Shown piece by piece: positions 31,501-39,475 of a stretch of DNA of 46,193 nt; positions within the stretch are counted from its first letter, which is position 1, and the number at the start of each line of letters is the position of its first letter. A program made the translations under genes and the position numbers. The notes beneath the pieces were generated by a model. The model ran no database searches and was not told the DNA's origin. It was given only the letters and a program-made list of their open reading frames with translations. Where the stretch lies: positions 1 through 46,193 of the forward strand of contig DJOV01000013.1 of NCBI GenBank assembly GCA_002437285.1. Direction: 5' to 3'. The DNA is from Prevotella sp. UBA6429. GTDB lineage: Bacteria > Bacteroidota > Bacteroidia > Bacteroidales > Bacteroidaceae.

Positions 31501-32435
31501 GCGTTGCTGATGTTTTTGCGGGGCACCACTTTCCCCTCTTTGATCTCAAAGCGGCTGTCAAACTCCTCGCGTGTCCGCTTCCAGCGGTTGTGTGTCCAAA
31601 GGTAGCACTGCGGGTCACGGCGTATCGATAGCTCCAGCAAGGCGAAGTAGCGGCGGGTGATGACGAAGGGATCCTCGAGGGCCGCATCATCGCTGATCTT
31701 CCGGAAGGTGGCGCGGTAGCGGCCGCGTGCCACGCGCTCCATGTCAACGTAGAACACCACGTCGTGCATCTTGCGCATGATGCGCTCCGCTCCGGTGAAG
31801 ACGGGTGTCTCATGGCCGAGGAAGGGTAGCCACAGGTGGATGTTCTCCCACTTCGGGCCCTGGTCGGCGATGTATCCGAAAAGGCTGGCGCGTCGCTCGC
31901 GCCGGTAGGTCACGAGGTAGCGCAGGATCTGTTGCTTCGGTATGCACACGCCGCGTTTGCTCTGGCGTATGTCGATGAAGAGCTGGTCGAATGTTTTGTT
32001 GTAGAGCGGATGGTAGATGAGGCCTACCGGGGCTTGAGGGTGCCGTTGCAGCCCCAAACTGGTGGCCGAGAGATACTCCCAGTTGCAGTAGTGGCCGAGG
32101 AAGGCGGCGCAGTCCTTGCCCTGGTCGAAGCAGTCATCGACCGCATCCAATCCGCGAAACTCGATGTGGCGCAACATCTCCTCATGGCTCATGCTGAACA
32201 TCTTGAGCGTCTCAAAGAAATAGTCGCAGAACCAATGGTAGAACCCTTTCTCGATGGCCACAATCTCCTCTGTCGGCTTCTCGGGAAACGATGTCGTGAG
32301 GTTGCGCCTCACAATCTGTCTGCGGTAGCGCACCACATGGTACATCAGGAGATACTCCAAGTCGCTCAGCAGGAAGAACAGGCGCCATGGCAGGCGCGAC
32401 AGGAGGAGGAAAAAGCGAATGACAATCTTGCTCAT
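31497..32435 (-). CDS. lpxL: LpxL/HtrB-type lipid A acyltransferase
   Basis: The enzyme transfers a fatty acyl chain to a lipid A precursor. The 312-residue protein has an N-terminal hydrophobic anchor (about 5-30) and the HxxxxE catalytic motif (H115-YCNW-E120 in LGHYCNWEYLS). DQGPKWENIHLWLPFLGHETPVFTG is split across the next conserved block, and a late WTHNRWKR matches the family ending. Length is normal. The start is ATG 32435, 24 bp after the flavodiiron gene stop, and the end overlaps the kinase gene start (ATGA). Bacteroidota usually have one such enzyme; the symbol reflects that but is not proven here. Confidence 0.86.
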   Translation of the reverse strand: MSKIVIRFFLLLSRLPWRLFFLLSDLEYLLMYHVVRYRRQIVRRNLTTSFPEKPTEEIVAIEKGFYHWFCDYFFETLKMFSMSHEEMLRHIEFRGLDAVDDCFDQGKDCAAFLGHYCNWEYLSATSLGLQRHPQAPVGLIYHPLYNKTFDQLFIDIRQSKRGVCIPKQQILRYLVTYRRERRASLFGYIADQGPKWENIHLWLPFLGHETPVFTGAERIMRKMHDVVFYVDMERVARGRYRATFRKISDDAALEDPFVITRRYFALLELSIRRDPQCYLWTHNRWKRTREEFDSRFEIKEGKVVPRKNISNA

Positions 32436-32459
32436 GCGTATCTGTCGCTATCTCTTTCC

Positions 32460-33644
32460 TTACTCCTTGAACGCCTCCATGATGTTGTCGGCCAGTTGTT
32501 CCATGTGAGGCAAGTCGGCCTTGTGCATGCGGCTCATGATGGTCACGGTGGGCTCCACGAGCGTGATGTCCTTCATCTTCTCGATGAGCCCCTTCATGGC
32601 GCGGGCGGCGCAGGGTGCCCACGACCCATTCTCCAGCAGGGCGATGCGGCGCTTCTGGTAAGCCTTGATGGAGAGTTTGTGGAGGAAGGTGTGCATGGGT
32701 GGGAACACGCCCGCGTCGTAGCTGGCGGCGCAACAGAGCAGTGTGCCGTAGCGGAAGGCGTCTTCCACGGCCTCGGCCATGTCGTCGCGGCAGAGGTCGG
32801 CGATGGCCACCTTCGGACAGCCGCGCTCGATGAGCAGCTCGCGCATCTTCTCGGCCGCCGCCGCCGTGCCGCCGTGTGCACAGGCATGGGCGATGAACAC
32901 GCCGGGTGTCTCCACCTCGTAGCGCGCCCAGATGTTGTACAGGCGCAGGGCCTCCTGCATGTCACTGCCCGTGAGCACGGGGCCGTGGAGCGGACAGATG
33001 GCCCTCACGCCGGGTAGCGCTGCCACCTTGTCGAGCACCTTGGCTACCTGCACGCCATACTTGCCGCAGATGTTGAAGTAGTAACGGCGGGCCTCGCAAG
33101 CCCAGTCGTCGGCATCGGCCTCGTAGACGCCAAACTTGCCGAAGCCGTCGGCGGAGAACAGCACTTGCTCCTCGCGCACATAGCTCATCATCACCTCAGG
33201 CCAGTGGACCGATGGCGCGGCGATGAACTGCACGGTGTGGTGGCCCAGCTCCAGCGTGTCGCCTTCCTTCACCGTCATCACGCGGTCGGTGAGGTCGAGC
33301 TCCTCGTTAAACTGCCCAAGCATCTTCTTGGCCATGGCCGAGCACACCACCTTTGCCTCAGGGTAGGCTGTGAGCAGGCCGGCGATGCACGCGGCGTGGT
33401 CTGGCTCCATGTGGTGAGCCACCAGATAGTCGGGGTGGCGGCCATCAAGCACCTTGCGCACCTTGGCGGCCCACTCGTCAGCGCAACGGGCGTCGCATGT
33501 GTCCATGACGGCCACCTTGTCGTCGAGGATCACATAGGAGTTGTAACACATGCCGTCCGGGGTCGCATATTGTCCCTCAAACAGGCGGAGCTCGGGGTCG
33601 TCACACCCCACATACTTGATATTCTTGTATACTTCTTCTATCAT
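32460..33644 (-). CDS. Flavodiiron protein (A-type flavoprotein, O2/NO reductase)
   Basis: Flavodiiron proteins reduce O2 to water or NO to N2O in the cytoplasm of anaerobes. The 394-residue protein has the metallo-beta-lactamase-like diiron domain with all canonical ligands (H78, E80, D82, H83, H147, D166, H220) and a flavodoxin domain (about 250-394). Its FMN loop reads HACAHGGTA, differing from the common SxxGNT form. ATG 33644 is used rather than the TTG at 33650. It has no fused rubredoxin and no reductase partner nearby. Directly behind it (24 bp) lies the lipid A acyltransferase gene, an unusual operon neighbour. A near-palindrome TGCAAAATTTGCA lies 18 bp upstream. Confidence 0.93.
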   Translation of the reverse strand: MIEEVYKNIKYVGCDDPELRLFEGQYATPDGMCYNSYVILDDKVAVMDTCDARCADEWAAKVRKVLDGRHPDYLVAHHMEPDHAACIAGLLTAYPEAKVVCSAMAKKMLGQFNEELDLTDRVMTVKEGDTLELGHHTVQFIAAPSVHWPEVMMSYVREEQVLFSADGFGKFGVYEADADDWACEARRYYFNICGKYGVQVAKVLDKVAALPGVRAICPLHGPVLTGSDMQEALRLYNIWARYEVETPGVFIAHACAHGGTAAAAEKMRELLIERGCPKVAIADLCRDDMAEAVEDAFRYGTLLCCAASYDAGVFPPMHTFLHKLSIKAYQKRRIALLENGSWAPCAARAMKGLIEKMKDITLVEPTVTIMSRMHKADLPHMEQLADNIMEAFKE

Positions 33645-33661
33645 AGTCAACTCATTTTTTC

Positions 33662-33674
33662 TGCAAAATTTGCA
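33662..33674 (-). promoter_or_regulatory. Near-palindromic site upstream of the flavodiiron gene
   Basis: TGCAAAATTTGCA sits 18 bp before the ATG and differs by one base from the perfect palindrome at 33880-33893, on the other side of the divergent region. A shared regulator is possible. The rest of 33675-33879 shows no gene. Confidence 0.4.
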
Positions 33675-33879
33675 ATTTTATCCGAGATGGCCAAGCGTTT
33701 TCATCTATTTTTTAGTTTGTCCACATTCTTTGGTGCTTTTCCTACTTTCCGACGGTAGGGGGCATGGCGATTTTCCGTGTTTCATTTCAACTGCTGTCTG
33801 TGACAAACTTTAGCCCCCACGCAAGGCAACGCTTAAGGAGGGGTAGTCTATTGGCGCTATTGGAACTCCAATTAATGCT

Positions 33880-33918
33880 TGCAAAATTTTGCAGTTAGGA
33901 GTAAATCCGCTACATTTG
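33880..33918 (+). promoter_or_regulatory. Promoter with overlapping palindrome, upstream of the helicase cassette
   Basis: TTG (33889-33891), a 19-bp spacer and TACATTTG (33911-33918) match the Bacteroidota consensus. The perfect palindrome TGCAAAATTTTGCA (33880-33893) covers the -33 element, a position suited to a repressor. The leader to the ATG at 34113 would be about 190 nt. Confidence 0.68.
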
Positions 33919-33959
33919 CAAGCGGAAACCTTTCAGAAGTCGGATTCAGTCTTTAAGAT

Positions 33960-34049
33960 ATGCCAACAATGATCACCCGAAATCGTAGATATTTAGAAGG
34001 CGCGTCTGGCGTATTCGCCAGAGTTGTTTATAGCGATGTCATGTTTTAG
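33960..34049 (+). CDS. 29-aa ORF in the leader of the helicase cassette
   Basis: ATG 33960 to TAG 34049 encodes MPTMITRNRRYLEGASGVFA followed by RVVYSDVMF. It lies wholly in the predicted leader, 35 bp after the likely start of transcription. A 7-bp stem with a TATT loop (TCTGGCG/CGCCAGA) lies inside it. It could be a leader peptide, a small protein or chance; no relative is recognised. Confidence 0.3.
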   Translation: MPTMITRNRRYLEGASGVFARVVYSDVMF

Positions 34050-34112
34050 TCGTTTCGAGAAACAGCTAAAAGAAGGCTTGATGAAATACTTGTTGATAAT
34101 TTTTTCGAGATA

Positions 34113-34595
34113 ATGGCATCATTCAACATTTGGATTGGCGGCTCATGCGACTACGGTCATAAGGAGCGTGCGGGCGCTGCCGCCGCAATCATCGAACAGG
34201 AAGGCGAGGAGGTGGCGCGGCGCGAGACGGCCGACCTGCACACCACGGAGTTTCGCATGATGCTCACGCTTATGGTGGACCTCATGGCCTCTCTGCCAGA
34301 GCAGTCTGACCTTCTCTTCCTCACCAACGCAGCCTACATCCAGAACTTCGACCGCACCCCAACGGCCAAGACTGCCAATGCCGACCTTATCAGGCAGTGC
34401 ATCGACGGCAAACGGCGTCACAGCTCGGTCAGGATAAAGATAGTGGCTTATCACAAGAGCCCGTTGCTGATGGAGACACACACCATGGCGAGTGGGGCCA
34501 TGGAGAGAAAAAGAAGGCTCGTCATGACCAGCGAGCGAGCGGATGCGCCCGGGCATGGACGGTCAGCATGTAGCACTAAGCACAACAATTTATGA
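34113..34595 (+). CDS. RNase H-like protein with all catalytic carboxylates replaced
   Basis: The 160-residue protein follows the RNase HI fold pattern: FNIWIGGSC aligns with IFTDGSC, LHTTEFRMML with RTTNNRMEL, LFLTNAAYI with LSTDSQYV, and YHKSPLLMETHTMASGA with the GHxGxxxNExxDxLA end. The four acidic active-site residues are G9 (D), M50 (E), N72 (D) and about T124 (D), so hydrolysis by the RNase H mechanism is excluded. It may still bind RNA-DNA or other duplexes. Its TGA overlaps the ATG of the helicase gene (ATGA), indicating tight stoichiometric coupling. A basic C-terminal stretch (ERKRRLVM) could contact nucleic acid. The fold call is by motif order only; structure prediction would test it. 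Confidence 0.72.
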   Translation: MASFNIWIGGSCDYGHKERAGAAAAIIEQEGEEVARRETADLHTTEFRMMLTLMVDLMASLPEQSDLLFLTNAAYIQNFDRTPTAKTANADLIRQCIDGKRRHSSVRIKIVAYHKSPLLMETHTMASGAMERKRRLVMTSERADAPGHGRSACSTKHNNL

Positions 34596-37500
34596 AACTG
34601 AAAGAAGGCATATACGAAAATCTCATCAACGAGCGGCTCTTGGAGGACATGCGCCAGACCGAGCAGGCGGGCATGGTCTGCCACACAGAGCCGATGGATG
34701 CAGCCGAGTCGGCCAAGATGCTTGCCGACTTCCTGGCTGAGTCGATACGCAAGAAACTGGAAGACTCCGATGTGTCGGTGGAAGACAAAATAGAGATGAC
34801 CAATCGCATCTTGGAGACAGCTGACGTTGATGACGGCGAGATCCTCTCGCTCACCCCTCAGCTGCTGTCGGCTGTGGTGAGCGCCCAGCGAGATGCCCGA
34901 TTGCGAGCCACGAGACAAGGGCTGGTGAGACCGTTGTCAGGCTTCCGGGTGAGCAACCTCTTCACGGGTGGACAGTCGGGCGTGTCACTGGGCACGGAGA
35001 TCATGCGTGACATCGCTTCCGCCGACCAGATATGCATCATCGTGTCGTTCTTGCGCATGTCGGGCATCCGAATGATGCTCGACCAGCTACGCGACTTCTG
35101 CAAGACTGACGGCCATCGTCTCCGCGTCATCACGACCACCTATTGTGGCGTCACGGAGGCCAAGGCGGTGGAACAGCTGGCCAGCCTGCCCAACACCGAG
35201 TTGCGCATATCCTATAACACCACCATTGAGCGTCTGCACGCCAAGTCTTACATCTTTGTGCGCCAATCGGGGCTCAGCACGGCCTACATAGGCTCGTCAA
35301 ACCTCTCCCACTCGGCGCAGACCGACGGGTTGGAATGGAACATCCGCGTGACCAATGTGGAAAACCCCCACATCATCAAGTCGGCCCTGGCCACCTTTGA
35401 GATGTACTGGAACAGCGAAAATTTTGAGGATTTCCGCGAGGGTGGCATTGAGAAGTTCCGGCGCGAGCTGGCTCTCCAGCGCAGCCGCAACAGTGGCTTG
35501 CCGGTTGAGGCCCTGACGCGCTACCAACTCTTGCCCCATCAGAAAGCGATCCTCGACCGTCTCCAGGTGGAGCGTGAGGAGAACGGCCTCTATCGCAACC
35601 TTGTCGTTGCCGCCACGGGAACGGGCAAGACCGTCATCTCGGCATTCGACTACAAGCGTTTCCGCGATGCCCATCCAGGCCATGACCGGCTGCTCTTTGT
35701 CGTCCACCGCGAGGAGATTCTCAAACAGGCCTTGCGCACCTTCCGCAGTGTGCTCGGTGACCCCAACTTCGGTGAGCTGTGGGTGGGAGCCTTCCGTCCG
35801 GACGACGGCTTGGAACACCTCTTTGTATCTGTAGCCACACTCAACAGCAATCTTGACCTGTTTCGTCAGCAGGGGTTCGGGTTCTATGACTATCTCATCA
35901 TCGACGAGGCCCACCATGCCGCCGCGTCGAGTTACCGCGTGCTGGTCGACGAGTTTCGCCCCACGGTGCTGCTGGGTCTCACCGCCACGCCCGAACGTAT
36001 GGACGGCCAAAGTCTCTTGCCCGATTTTGGCGGGCGTATCAGTGCTGAAATTCGCTTGCCCCAGGCGCTCGACGAGGGACTGCTCACCCCCTTTCAGTAT
36101 CTCTGCATCACTGATGACCTTGACCTCTCGGATGACGAGCTGTGGGCCGGTGGCAAGTACATCCTCTCGAAGTTGACCGACCGTCTGTGCAACCGCGAGC
36201 GTGTGGGACTCATCCTGCGCAAGTTGCAACAGTATCTGCCCGATGAGACACGTTGCCATGCCCTGTGTTTCTGTTCCGACACACGCCACGCCCGGTTCAT
36301 GGCCGAGCAGTTCCGGAGTTTCGGCTTGCGCGCCGCGGCCCTTACCAGTGATACCCCCACCATAGAGCGCGTGCGCCTCAACCGCCAGTTGGCTGATGGA
36401 CAGGTCAACTATCTCTGTGTGGTTGACATCTTCAATGAGGGTGTCGACATACCCGAGGTCGACACGGTGCTCTTCCTTCGTCCCACCGACAGCTTGACCG
36501 TCTTCCTGCAGCAGCTGGGACGTGGTTTGCGCTTGAGTGCAGGCAAGGACTTCCTCACCGTGCTCGACTTTGTGGCTCAGGTCAACCGTCAATATGATTT
36601 CACGAGTCGTTTTCGGGCGCTCTGCCTGCGCAAGGACCGCAGCGTGGAGGAGCAGGTGAAAAACGGGTTCACGCTCTTGCCGCATGGCTGTTCCATCTTC
36701 ATGGAGCGCAAAGCCCAGAAATATATCCTGGCCAACATCCACGGGGCCATCTACAACGCCCGCCGACTGGTGAGGGAACTGATGACTTACGACACCACGC
36801 CGACGCTCTCACAGTTTGTCGACAACTGTGGACAGGATGTGCGGCTGCTCTACAAGGGCGCCAACTGCTGGACAACGCTCAAGGCGGATGCCGGCAAGTG
36901 CGCCCCGTTGGAACACACGCCCGAGGCAGCCCGCCTCATCAGGGGCATGGGCAATCTGACGCACATCAACTCTATAGCCTACTTGCAGTTCATCCGTCAG
37001 TTCATTGCCGATGGTTGCCGTCTGCCCGACGCTTCCGTGCCGGGAGGAGATGGTGAGGCAGCCGACCATCCGTTTGCCGTGATGCTCTACTACGCATTGT
37101 TTCAGGATCGCATTGGCAAGTTGGGCTTTACGAGCATTGCCGAGGCTTTGCATCGTGTGGCGCGCTACCCGCTCCTGGTGCAGGAGATGGCCGAGTTGAT
37201 GGACTATCTGCACGCCAATCTTGAGTTGAAGACCTATCCCATGGCCGACGGATTTCCCCGAGGGCTGGAGCTTCATGGCTGCTACACCCGCGAGGAGGTG
37301 TTTGCGCTCTATGGCCGGCAGACGGCCGACAAGAAGATGCAAGGTGTGGCATCCGGCGCCTTCTCCATCAACGAATGTAACACGGAATTGCTGTTCGTCA
37401 CCTTGAACAAGTCGGAAAAGGACTTCTCGCCTTCCACACAGTACGACGACTACTTCATCAGCCAGTGGCGCTTCCACTGGCAGTCGCAGAACTGCATGTC

Positions 37501-37717
37501 GCACTCCAATGCCGGAGAGCGCTATGTCAACCAACGCACCAATGGTCGCCGCTTCCTTCTCTTTGTCCGTGAGGACAAGCGCGACGGCTTCGGCAACACC
37601 AGCCCTTACTATTGCATGGGGTTGGTGGACTATGTGAGTTCGCACGGCAACTTCCCGATGAACATCGAGTGGCGGCTGGAGCGCCCGGCCATGGCCAAGT
37701 TTATCAAGGCGGTGTAG
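34592..37717 (+). CDS. PLD-SF2 helicase-DUF3427 protein
   Basis: This 1041-residue multidomain ATPase has an N-terminal helical region (1-110) and a phospholipase-D-type nuclease domain (about 120-290). The latter has HAK (H216, K218) and GSSN, although the aspartate of a full HKD motif is not obvious. The SF2 helicase core has Walker A ATGTGKT (about 341-348), DEAH (438-441), LTATPERMDG and the motif VI region QQLGRGLRLS. The C-terminal half matches DUF3427-type proteins. It would unwind or translocate on nucleic acid, possibly cleaving it. It is coupled by a four-base overlap to the RNase H-like gene and followed after 55 bp by a Nudix gene. Function is unproven; a DNA-repair or defence role is inference. 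Confidence 0.88.
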   Translation: MKLKEGIYENLINERLLEDMRQTEQAGMVCHTEPMDAAESAKMLADFLAESIRKKLEDSDVSVEDKIEMTNRILETADVDDGEILSLTPQLLSAVVSAQRDARLRATRQGLVRPLSGFRVSNLFTGGQSGVSLGTEIMRDIASADQICIIVSFLRMSGIRMMLDQLRDFCKTDGHRLRVITTTYCGVTEAKAVEQLASLPNTELRISYNTTIERLHAKSYIFVRQSGLSTAYIGSSNLSHSAQTDGLEWNIRVTNVENPHIIKSALATFEMYWNSENFEDFREGGIEKFRRELALQRSRNSGLPVEALTRYQLLPHQKAILDRLQVEREENGLYRNLVVAATGTGKTVISAFDYKRFRDAHPGHDRLLFVVHREEILKQALRTFRSVLGDPNFGELWVGAFRPDDGLEHLFVSVATLNSNLDLFRQQGFGFYDYLIIDEAHHAAASSYRVLVDEFRPTVLLGLTATPERMDGQSLLPDFGGRISAEIRLPQALDEGLLTPFQYLCITDDLDLSDDELWAGGKYILSKLTDRLCNRERVGLILRKLQQYLPDETRCHALCFCSDTRHARFMAEQFRSFGLRAAALTSDTPTIERVRLNRQLADGQVNYLCVVDIFNEGVDIPEVDTVLFLRPTDSLTVFLQQLGRGLRLSAGKDFLTVLDFVAQVNRQYDFTSRFRALCLRKDRSVEEQVKNGFTLLPHGCSIFMERKAQKYILANIHGAIYNARRLVRELMTYDTTPTLSQFVDNCGQDVRLLYKGANCWTTLKADAGKCAPLEHTPEAARLIRGMGNLTHINSIAYLQFIRQFIADGCRLPDASVPGGDGEAADHPFAVMLYYALFQDRIGKLGFTSIAEALHRVARYPLLVQEMAELMDYLHANLELKTYPMADGFPRGLELHGCYTREEVFALYGRQTADKKMQGVASGAFSINECNTELLFVTLNKSEKDFSPSTQYDDYFISQWRFHWQSQNCMSHSNAGERYVNQRTNGRRFLLFVREDKRDGFGNTSPYYCMGLVDYVSSHGNFPMNIEWRLERPAMAKFIKAV

Positions 37718-37772
37718 GCCGCAGGACCTATCACTCGCTGATAGCCCTACCATTAATATTACATGCAAACGA

Positions 37773-38174
37773 ATGAAGACCATCCATGTAGTGGCCGCTG
37801 TCATCGTCAGCAGCGGCAAGTATTTTGCCACGCAACGTGGCTATGGCGAGATGAAAGACGGGTGGGAGTTTCCCGGTGGCAAGGTGGAGGCGGGCGAGAC
37901 GCCCGAGGAGGCTCTCCGGCGTGAGATACGCGAAGAGCTGGAGACGGACATTGCTGTAGACCGCCACCTCGTGACCGTCGACTACGACTATCCCGCGTTT
38001 CACCTCCACATGGCGTGTTACCTCTGTCATGTGGTCCGCGGCCACTTGCACCTCGTGGAGGCGGAGGCGGCCCGCTGGCTGTCGGCTGACGAGCTGTCGT
38101 CTGTCGACTGGTTGCCGGCTGACCGAGAGGTGGTGGCGCACCTTGCCGGAAGAAAATCATCGCCTTTGCTTTGA
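37773..38174 (+). CDS. MutT-type Nudix hydrolase
   Basis: The 133-residue protein has the Nudix box G36-x5-E42-x7-R50-E51-I-x-E54-E55 (GKVEAGETPEEALRREIREE). The final glycine of the consensus is replaced by E57. The size and the FPGGKVE entry resemble MutT/CTP-pyrophosphohydrolases that cleanse 8-oxo-dGTP or other abnormal nucleotides. It lies 55 bp after the helicase gene on the same strand, so probably in the same transcript, and could supply nucleotide sanitation or degrade a signalling nucleotide for the cassette. The -33 element of the next promoter overlaps its stop codon. Confidence 0.9.
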   Translation: MKTIHVVAAVIVSSGKYFATQRGYGEMKDGWEFPGGKVEAGETPEEALRREIREELETDIAVDRHLVTVDYDYPAFHLHMACYLCHVVRGHLHLVEAEAARWLSADELSSVDWLPADREVVAHLAGRKSSPLL

Positions 38175-38200
38175 TAATCCGCCCGTTTGCCGTACCTTTG
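38171..38200 (+). promoter_or_regulatory. Promoter of lrgAB
   Basis: TTG (38171-38173), a 19-bp spacer and TACCTTTG (38193-38200) match the consensus. The leader to the ATG at 38280 is about 70 nt. Confidence 0.7.
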
Positions 38201-38279
38201 CACCTGTTTTTCTGAGAGGTGTCGATAAATCGACCTGACAATGGGATAACATCATCACATCAAAGCATAGGAAATAATA

Positions 38280-38675
38280 ATGGTTCGACAATGTTTCATC
38301 CTTTTCGGATGTATGGCGCTCGGTGAGCTGATCATTAGGGTCACCGGTCTGAAACTGCCTTCGAGCATCATCGGCATGCTCTTGCTCACCGCCCTCTTAA
38401 AAGTCAAGGTCGTCAAGCTCGAATGGGTTCGTGGCCTCACCGACTTCTTGATAGCCAATCTCGGTTTCTTCTTCGTTCCGCCCGGCGTGGCGCTGATGCT
38501 CCACTTCCAGCTGATCAAGGCCGAGCTGTTGCCCATCGTCGGCGCCACGGTAGTCAGCACGGCGCTGGTGCTGCTCGTCACGGGCCACACGCACCAGGTG
38601 GTGTCAAAGGGCGAGGAAAAAATCACGCACAAGATCAAAGACAAGATAGAAGAACACCGACAGCACCATGATTAG
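38280..38675 (+). CDS. lrgA: LrgA/CidA-family membrane protein
   Basis: This small holin-like membrane protein of 131 residues has four hydrophobic segments. The family sequence LKLPSSIIGMLLLTALLK lies at about 24-41 and FFVPPGVALM at about 64-73. The C-terminal cytoplasmic tail is highly charged (KGEEKITHKIKDKIEEHR). LrgA/LrgB pairs affect murein hydrolase activity and, in some bacteria, pyruvate transport. Its stop overlaps the lrgB start by eight bases. Start ATG 38280. In Bacteroidota the pair's physiological role is not settled. Confidence 0.9.
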   Translation: MVRQCFILFGCMALGELIIRVTGLKLPSSIIGMLLLTALLKVKVVKLEWVRGLTDFLIANLGFFFVPPGVALMLHFQLIKAELLPIVGATVVSTALVLLVTGHTHQVVSKGEEKITHKIKDKIEEHRQHHD

Positions 38676-39360
38676 AGACATCATCACCAGCCAATACTTC
38701 CTGTTGGCGCTTACATTCGGCGTCTACCAGGGCGCCAAACTCTTGCAGCGCAAGACCCGTTTCATTTTACTCAACCCCATCCTGATTGCCATTGGCCTCA
38801 TCATCCTGTTTCTCTCGGCCTTCGACATCTCCTACGACACCTATCACGAGAGTGCCAAGCTGATCGACTTCTGGCTCAAGCCGGCTGTCGTGGCCCTGGG
38901 CGTCCCCCTGTACCTGCAGCTGTCCCGGATAAAGAAGCAATTTATCCCCATCCTGGCTTCGCAGATGATGGGCTGCCTGGTAGGCATCGTGAGCGTGGTC
39001 GTCACGGCCCGGCTGCTCGGCGCCTCCCATGCGGTCGTGGTGTCGCTGGCCAGCAAGTCGGTCACCACGCCCATCGCCATGGAGGTGACGCAGGCCCTGG
39101 GAGGCATACCCTCGCTCACGGCCGCCATCGTGGTGATCACCGGCCTGATCGGTGCCGTGGTGGGCTTCAAGATCATGTCGGTGGGCCACATCAGCAATCC
39201 CATGGCCAAGGGCCTGTCGATGGGTGCCGCGTCTCATGCGCTGGGCACGTCGGTGGCCATGGACCGCGACGAGTTTGTGGGTGCCTACGCCAGTTTGGGC
39301 CTGACGCTCAACGGCATCCTCACGGCGCTGCTCACCCCCTCGGTGGTGGCATTGTTATAA
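38668..39360 (+). CDS. lrgB: LrgB/CidB-family membrane protein
   Basis: This 230-residue polytopic membrane protein is the usual LrgB length. Family blocks are KPAVVALGVPLYLQ (about 71-84), LASKSVTTPIAMEV (about 126-139) and GAASHALGTSVAM near the C-terminus. It pairs with LrgA, whose gene overlaps it by eight bases, so they are translated together. No terminator is visible before the next promoter at 39443. Export of small carboxylates such as pyruvate, or control of autolysis, follows from studies of the family elsewhere. Confidence 0.92.
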   Translation: MIRDIITSQYFLLALTFGVYQGAKLLQRKTRFILLNPILIAIGLIILFLSAFDISYDTYHESAKLIDFWLKPAVVALGVPLYLQLSRIKKQFIPILASQMMGCLVGIVSVVVTARLLGASHAVVVSLASKSVTTPIAMEVTQALGGIPSLTAAIVVITGLIGAVVGFKIMSVGHISNPMAKGLSMGAASHALGTSVAMDRDEFVGAYASLGLTLNGILTALLTPSVVALL

Positions 39361-39442
39361 TAGGAAAAAGGTATCAGCTGTCCGCTTTTCACGTTTCACA
39401 GGATTGTAACCGAGGCTCAACGGTTTTGAAACATCCGTGGCC

Positions 39443-39450
39443 TACCTTTG
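39443..39450 (+). promoter_or_regulatory. -7 box upstream of the TonB-dependent receptor gene
   Basis: TACCTTTG matches TAnnTTTG, 25 bp before the ATG at 39476. No clear TTG at the expected distance. Confidence 0.55.
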
Positions 39451-39475
39451 CAGCGTGAAAAGTAAAAGGACAGTT

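Noticed and set aside
35297..36742. 481-codon open frame antisense to the helicase
   Set aside because: Sense strand carries Walker A, DEAH and motif VI; the antisense frame has no motif.
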